This document shows positions 59,449-64,000 of a stretch of DNA of 64,000 nt, piece after piece. The DNA is from Scleromitrula shiraiana. Its lineage: Eukaryota; Ascomycota; Leotiomycetes; Helotiales; Sclerotiniaceae. The notes below the pieces were generated by a model that worked only from the letters and a program-made list of their open reading frames with translations, was not told the origin of the DNA and searched no databases. The DNA lies in assembly GCA_028455995.1 (NCBI GenBank), contig JABELC010000013.1, forward strand, positions 1,178,001 to 1,242,000, read 5' to 3'. Every line of letters begins with the position of its first letter. The stretch's first letter is position 1. Position numbers and translations under genes: made by a program.

Positions 59449-59642
59449 ACGACTGCTTGCTTTCCCGTATTTCCAACGTCCCGAAGTATCTAAATCGACC
59501 GCGACATAATAAATATAATTGACAGAGAAACTTATGTAGAGAGGTGTGTATATGCTGCGCAAGGAATATGTATATGGCACAATCGAACGTATTGCATCTC
59601 ATAAGAAGGTAGAAGGATATGGAGATGGATGTGGTTATATCT

Positions 59643-61427
59643 TCAAGCGGTATTCGATTCCGATTTTGGATCCTTCTTCCTCGCCCACCAAGCCCCAACC
59701 TCCAAACATTCACCCCAAGAGGATCCATTATTCTTCAACAAGTCCGTCATCAGATTACCATACCAACGATCCCACTCATCCAATGTCTTCCCGCTCGCTT
59801 CTTTCAATAAAGATTCTAAACTATCGATCATTTGTATAATGGTCATGAGGGCAGTTCTGCGAAGCGCAGCCTGTCCTGCCGTGAGGGTTTTACGATCAGT
59901 TTCTTTCGCTTTACCCTTCAAGCTTTGAAGACCATTGCTTGAGGTGGAGGATCCGCCGATTCCTTCGCGCTCCCATCGCACTTCTCCTAACGGGATTGCC
60001 AATCTTCGACTTTCGATTTGCTCGAGGACTTCGGCCTCTTGGAGTAACATAGGTCGTATACTTGTACAAGGCATTGGTGACAAATCTCTTGCCTCTAATG
60101 CCTTGGAAATCCATGTATTGTAATCTATAAGAAATTGGTTCTGCGGTGTCGCCAAAGGCGTTTGTGGTGTAATTGAATATGTGCCCATTGCATTTGTATG
60201 TACTTGGTTGTGGTTTTCGGTATCGTGGTTGTTATCTTTCGTTGAAGGTGGTGGGTGCGATAAAAGCATTCGGATGGAATGATCTCCGTCCCAAATTTCT
60301 AATGTGCCTCCCGGTTTTAATATTCGTAAGTATTCGTCCATTAAGGCCTGAGAATTATCTTTTGTAGATAAGACCATACTCAAATCCTTCACCATGATAA
60401 GATTGAATTCTTCGTCGCGAAAAGGTAGGGGCGTTCGTCGTAAATCGTGTTGAACAAATCGCCAGTTCATATCATCATCTGCATCCATACGAGGTGCCAG
60501 AGGTGCAATATCTATTCCTGTAAATTGTATAGAAGAGTGTCCCTTATGTGAAAAATGTCGATGACACATAACACTCCAGAAGCCTGTACCACAAGCAACT
60601 TCGAGTACTCGTTTTGGGGGTTTATGTTGAAAAGAAGGGGAACAAGTAGGACCATTAAAGACTTGACATAATAACATCGTTCGTAAGGTTTGCCGATGTA
60701 TTTCTTGAAGGTCGCACGGTAGAGGATAGGCTAAAGAGGTATCTCGTAGATATCGGCGGCCATTCCGCTTGGTGAATGGCTGGGCCATTGGAGCGTCCGC
60801 AGATGGGTTATCGTTAGAATTTATCTTTGAAAGACCACTTGAACCTGTAGTAGTCTTGCTAGAAATACTGCTTTCTCTTCCTGCGGATTCAGCTCTTTGC
60901 TGTTGAGCGGCGGAGGAGGCATACCGCAATTCCACCCCGATTGCATTTTTGTTACTGTTAGAAGAAGATTGCCCCGAGATGGATGATGATTTGCGCTTCG
61001 CTTCTGTAACGGCCCCCCTGGCTTTATTGGTTTGATTTGCGGCGTGTTTGTAATCTACTAAAGGGGTTGAAAGCATCCCCACGGCACCCACTACCACTCC
61101 ACTTTCAGGTAAAATTGACCGATCGCTATTTTTTCTTTCCAAAGGATCCTGTGATTCTAATTCGATAATGGAATCCGAGAATGGATTACTTTCGTTTAAC
61201 GAAATGGTAACAAGAGTGGGAGGAAGTGGTGGTTGGTCTTGGTATTGATCTAATTTTGGTATTTTCGTATTTGATTTAGATTGTGACCTTGATCTCGATG
61301 ATTTCTTAAAGACTGGTTTAATAGGTTGAGCTTGGGATTGTGTTGAAATGTTTGTATGAGCTGAAGGTTTTTTTGATCTATCCGGTTTTTGAGTGGTAAC
61401 ATTATAAAAGAATCCAGCTTCAGCCAT
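59643..61427 (-). CDS. class I SAM-dependent methyltransferase with disordered N-terminus, 594 aa
   Basis: A single exon. The first ~240 residues are Ser/Lys/Gln-rich and look disordered (SSRSRSQSKSNTK, SSSISGQSSSNSNK). From about residue 245 a methyltransferase domain follows: motif I VLEVACGTGFW near residue 275, acidic ribose-binding Asp in FTGIDIAPLAPRMD, FVQHDLRRTPLPF, motif IV FNLIMVKDLSMVL and post-motif LKPGGTLEIWDGD. The C-terminal ~200 residues include a basic linker and helices ending in WGECLEVGAWWARKK. The fold matches fungal UbiE/LaeA-like methyltransferases, but the long N-terminus and a C-terminal extension set it apart. Substrate unknown. Its stop lies about 195 bp from the LYR gene, tail to tail. 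Confidence 0.88.
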   Translation of the reverse strand: MAEAGFFYNVTTQKPDRSKKPSAHTNISTQSQAQPIKPVFKKSSRSRSQSKSNTKIPKLDQYQDQPPLPPTLVTISLNESNPFSDSIIELESQDPLERKNSDRSILPESGVVVGAVGMLSTPLVDYKHAANQTNKARGAVTEAKRKSSSISGQSSSNSNKNAIGVELRYASSAAQQQRAESAGRESSISSKTTTGSSGLSKINSNDNPSADAPMAQPFTKRNGRRYLRDTSLAYPLPCDLQEIHRQTLRTMLLCQVFNGPTCSPSFQHKPPKRVLEVACGTGFWSVMCHRHFSHKGHSSIQFTGIDIAPLAPRMDADDDMNWRFVQHDLRRTPLPFRDEEFNLIMVKDLSMVLSTKDNSQALMDEYLRILKPGGTLEIWDGDHSIRMLLSHPPPSTKDNNHDTENHNQVHTNAMGTYSITPQTPLATPQNQFLIDYNTWISKALEARDLSPMPCTSIRPMLLQEAEVLEQIESRRLAIPLGEVRWEREGIGGSSTSSNGLQSLKGKAKETDRKTLTAGQAALRRTALMTIIQMIDSLESLLKEASGKTLDEWDRWYGNLMTDLLKNNGSSWGECLEVGAWWARKKDPKSESNTA

Positions 61428-63861
61428 GACGATCCTTTTCTCTATCTACCTAGGTATGTACTCGAGCACCTAATAAGTATAATAAAGTTAAACCAACGCC
61501 TGGAGAAGTCCTAAGAACTATTAATAGATAGTATACAATAGTGCTCGATTTCATTCGGTTCAGGGTCTTTAAAGCTCCGTAATTTTTTGGTTAATTGTGA
61601 CCTGGGGAATCCGATTGATCATGAACATTGAATCAATCACCTGTGAACCATATTCTGTTGACTTCGGCCCGGTCCAGTGACAACAAAATTCTTCCCATGA
61701 GATGAGGGTTGGGGATGAAGATTGGGTAGAGGATTGTTGAATTTGGTACAATGCGTCGCTGCAAGATAATTTTTGTGTGAAGTACTTTCTATTTCTCCGC
61801 AATTTGGTCTGTTGACCAAGTACGTGGGATCTCCAAGTTTTGAGGATTTGAAAACTTTCTGGGGAGTGAATTTATTTTACAATCGAATCGGAAAAGTAAG
61901 CCTACCTCTGCATTTATTCCGACGGGACAATATACAAGAAATAGATCATAATAATTGACAATACGGATGGGCGTCGGGGGGTATATCGAGGTTAATCTTC
62001 ATTGAAAAAGAATGTTCATTGTCGTATGATAAATCGCATAATGAAAATCCGGGGAAAGGGGGGAATCCAGCCATATCATAATAACATCTCATGTCACCTC
62101 AATATCCGATTGGGCTGATCTGATGTTTCATCAGGAATCAACATTCGAGGGATCTCAGCGTGGAAATGAACGACGAGAGGGTGAATTCCCAAAAGACAGT
62201 CAAGGGTTTGGTATGTACAGTACATATAATTCATATGCTTGCTCTGCCGAGATTTCGTAGTCATCTATTGATATGTTGTAAGACTCTACTTTAATGCAAT
62301 ACATATAAGTTACTGTAAAACTCGGACCTTGTAGCTTGTAAGTGATTCGAATCCCCGCCTTCACTTGCAGATATACCCTGTTTACCTGGGGTATAGCCAC
62401 CGAGACGGGCAGTAGGATTTGATGGGGGTTACAAGGAGGTTATTCCGAAATTGATATTGGAATTTCCATTGCTGGAAGTCTTCTAGATATGGTTTGTTGA
62501 GTGGAAAGTTGTTCTGAAAAGGACCCTCGAGTCGTCGTACCCCAGGTCTGACGGAAAGGATCCAACACTCCATCTCAGCTGAGCCAATCTGGCTTGCTGA
62601 TGGACCACAAAGTCCCATATCGGTAGGATTTTGAACCGAGTTTTACGTAGGAAGAAAAGGTATCACTGTTGATAGGTATATATAAGACCTAAAAAGTCGA
62701 ACAAAACTAGCACTTACCTCCAATTTAGAACATCGAGTACCTTGTAAGCAAATCTTCATGGTCTTGTCATACTTGACAAAGCGGATGTTACCCCAGCAAG
62801 TTCCAGTGGAACGGGTCCATGTAACCTCTAATGTGTTTCAAGGATTCTTCCCAACTTGGGAAACTTGTAGTCTTTAGATATCTTTGGTCATGTTTGGTCT
62901 TTCTGCTCTGGAACAAGAGGTGCCTCCTAGTGCTCTATCCAAGCTGCATTGTTATGTTGAAGGATGTCCAATACTTTGAGGTCTCTCATGAATAGTTACC
63001 AATCTTTCACCTTTTAAAGCTGTTTTTGAGTAAATTTCACTTTTGCTTCATCCTTTTTGTTATAATATAAAAAGTTTAAGAAGGAATTTGAAATGGACTG
63101 GGCTATGGATGCTACTCCCAATGTCCTTGGGCACCAGGCCAGAATCATTCGCAATTGGAAAAGTCGCTTATTAATCCGATCATGTGATGCCGCAATCTAG
63201 CGTTTTGACACTAAGCTCTTCATCCATGTTGAGGTTCCGCCCAGTTCGATTTAGAGCTTGGGTGAACCACATCGGAGCAACAAAGTTGACAAGAACACAA
63301 CACACAAACACCTACCTCGTGAGGTTTCTCTTTATCAAGAGCTTGTTGATATATCAGGAAATCTTACTGCCATCGAGAAGGTAATGAACATCTCTTTTAT
63401 GTTTGGATAAATAGGAATCCCGTTTCTTTCAACAGTGTTCACTTCAAAAGATAGGCACTTACCAGTTGCGTTACCTATAGGTCTAACAAACAATCGAATG
63501 CAAACGATCGACCTCAAATACTTGCAAACACCTGGCGAAACCACCAACTGACGACGACTGTATAATCTTATCAAATACTCATTGTTGACCGATTCATCGT
63601 GCTGAGGCTGGAGGACAATTAACTTTCGATTTTACTTTGATTGCGTTGCGCACGCGAGCGCACCCTACCGCCGGTGACCTTGCAAACGCGGTACATACCT
63701 AACGAATACTTTCAGGAGACCTATGTGCCAACGAAGAAGAATTCGATTTCCATCCTCCAAACCACCAACCTAGGCCTTTGAGTTCCTCCTAATCATTTCG
63801 CGGCTTGCGCTCAATAACCGAGCCAGAGCCGCCGCTAGATCGCTATCTGCGGTGGTATTAG
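61428..63861. other. intergenic 2.4 kb
   Basis: Promoter of the methyltransferase and leader of the next gene. Minus-strand frames at 61569-61880 and 62382-62618 look mildly coding-like, but no start, splice set or family could be found. Confidence 0.4.
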
Positions 63862-64000
63862 ATGGCAGATGGTTACAGATATACACAGCAAAGCGCCGGG
63901 AACTACTATTATCCCCAACCTACACATACCTCGAGACATTTGATCCGTGTTGGTACCCCTCCCAACACCCGGTCCACCTTTAATATCGATACACCTTCAC
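63862..64000 (+). CDS. N-terminus of an unknown gene running off the right edge
   Basis: Opens MADGYRYTQQSAGNYYYPQP, then a Thr/Pro/Arg-rich stretch ending DTPS at the window border. The preceding ~200 bases are CA/CG-rich with a rather long untranslated-looking leader. A Tyr/Pro/Gln-rich start of this kind is common in fungal regulatory or cell-wall proteins, but the product cannot be named. Confidence 0.5.
   Translation, partial: MADGYRYTQQSAGNYYYPQPTHTSRHLIRVGTPPNTRSTFNIDTPS

Noticed and set aside
61569..61880. minus-strand frame with plausible codons (WRSHVLGQQTKLRRNRKYF)
   Set aside because: No start codon, splice set or family match found; kept out of the gene list.
62325..62400. tRNA-like B box (GATTCGAATCC)
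   Set aside because: No A box at the right distance and no cloverleaf arms on either strand.

Overview
The window is a piece of a filamentous ascomycete (Pezizomycotina) nuclear genome, most likely a Leotiomycete of the Botrytis/Sclerotinia type. The order-level guess rests on general resemblance of the proteins, not on a search. Support for a filamentous fungus: short GT-AG introns of about 45-120 nt with CTAAC/CTGAC-like branch sites, fungal-specific gene families, a hydrogenase-free, eukaryotic gene set (MOT1, NNF1, an LYR-motif factor), secondary-metabolism genes, and AT-rich degenerate blocks of the kind left by repeat-induced point mutation.

Layout. 1-17 kb is mostly conserved single genes: the 3' part of MOT1, a 3.3 kb microsatellite-rich and strongly G-over-C skewed spacer, a small four-exon gene, a five-exon protein kinase, two unknown genes and a six-exon MFS transporter. 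17-29 kb is a decayed accessory segment: an AT-rich MITE-like insertion, a 13-exon DHA2-type drug/H+ antiporter complete except for one in-frame TAG, a gutted reducing polyketide synthase (KS tail, ER, KR, with AT/DH/MT gone) and an AT-rich tract. 29-39 kb holds a PH-domain protein, the kinetochore subunit NNF1, a fungal membrane-protein pseudogene with several frame lesions, and a cytochrome b561-domain protein with an Arg/Ser-rich tail.

39.7-46.2 kb is a tandem array of an unrecognised gene family on the minus strand. Three loci share a ~720-780 nt exon 1, a phase-1 intron just after an Ile-His-(Ile/Leu)-Gly motif, and a 284-290 nt exon 2. One copy is intact, one has a single in-frame TAG, one is clearly dead, and a 35-codon stub with a duplicated promoter lies between. 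A 5' stub of an FAD monooxygenase sits inside the array on the other strand. 48.2-50.1 kb is a 1.87 kb AT-rich foldback element: two inverted copies of a ~0.9 kb unit with CCCTAC(G/A)GTATCA ends, flanked by GCAT on both sides. Next to it are a P450 and an NAD(P)-dependent reductase, tail to tail, which look like a small metabolic pair. 54-64 kb returns to ordinary genes: a phosphotransferase relic, a secreted subtilisin, a small ETFRF1/LYRM5-like LYR gene built from four short exons including a 13-nt exon, a large SAM methyltransferase, and the first codons of a gene running off the right edge.

How the genes relate: the DHA2 transporter and PKS relic look like the corpse of one secondary-metabolite cluster. 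The P450/reductase pair may be another remnant or an independent pathway. All exon models were read by eye from splice signals and frame continuity; no search or expression data were available.
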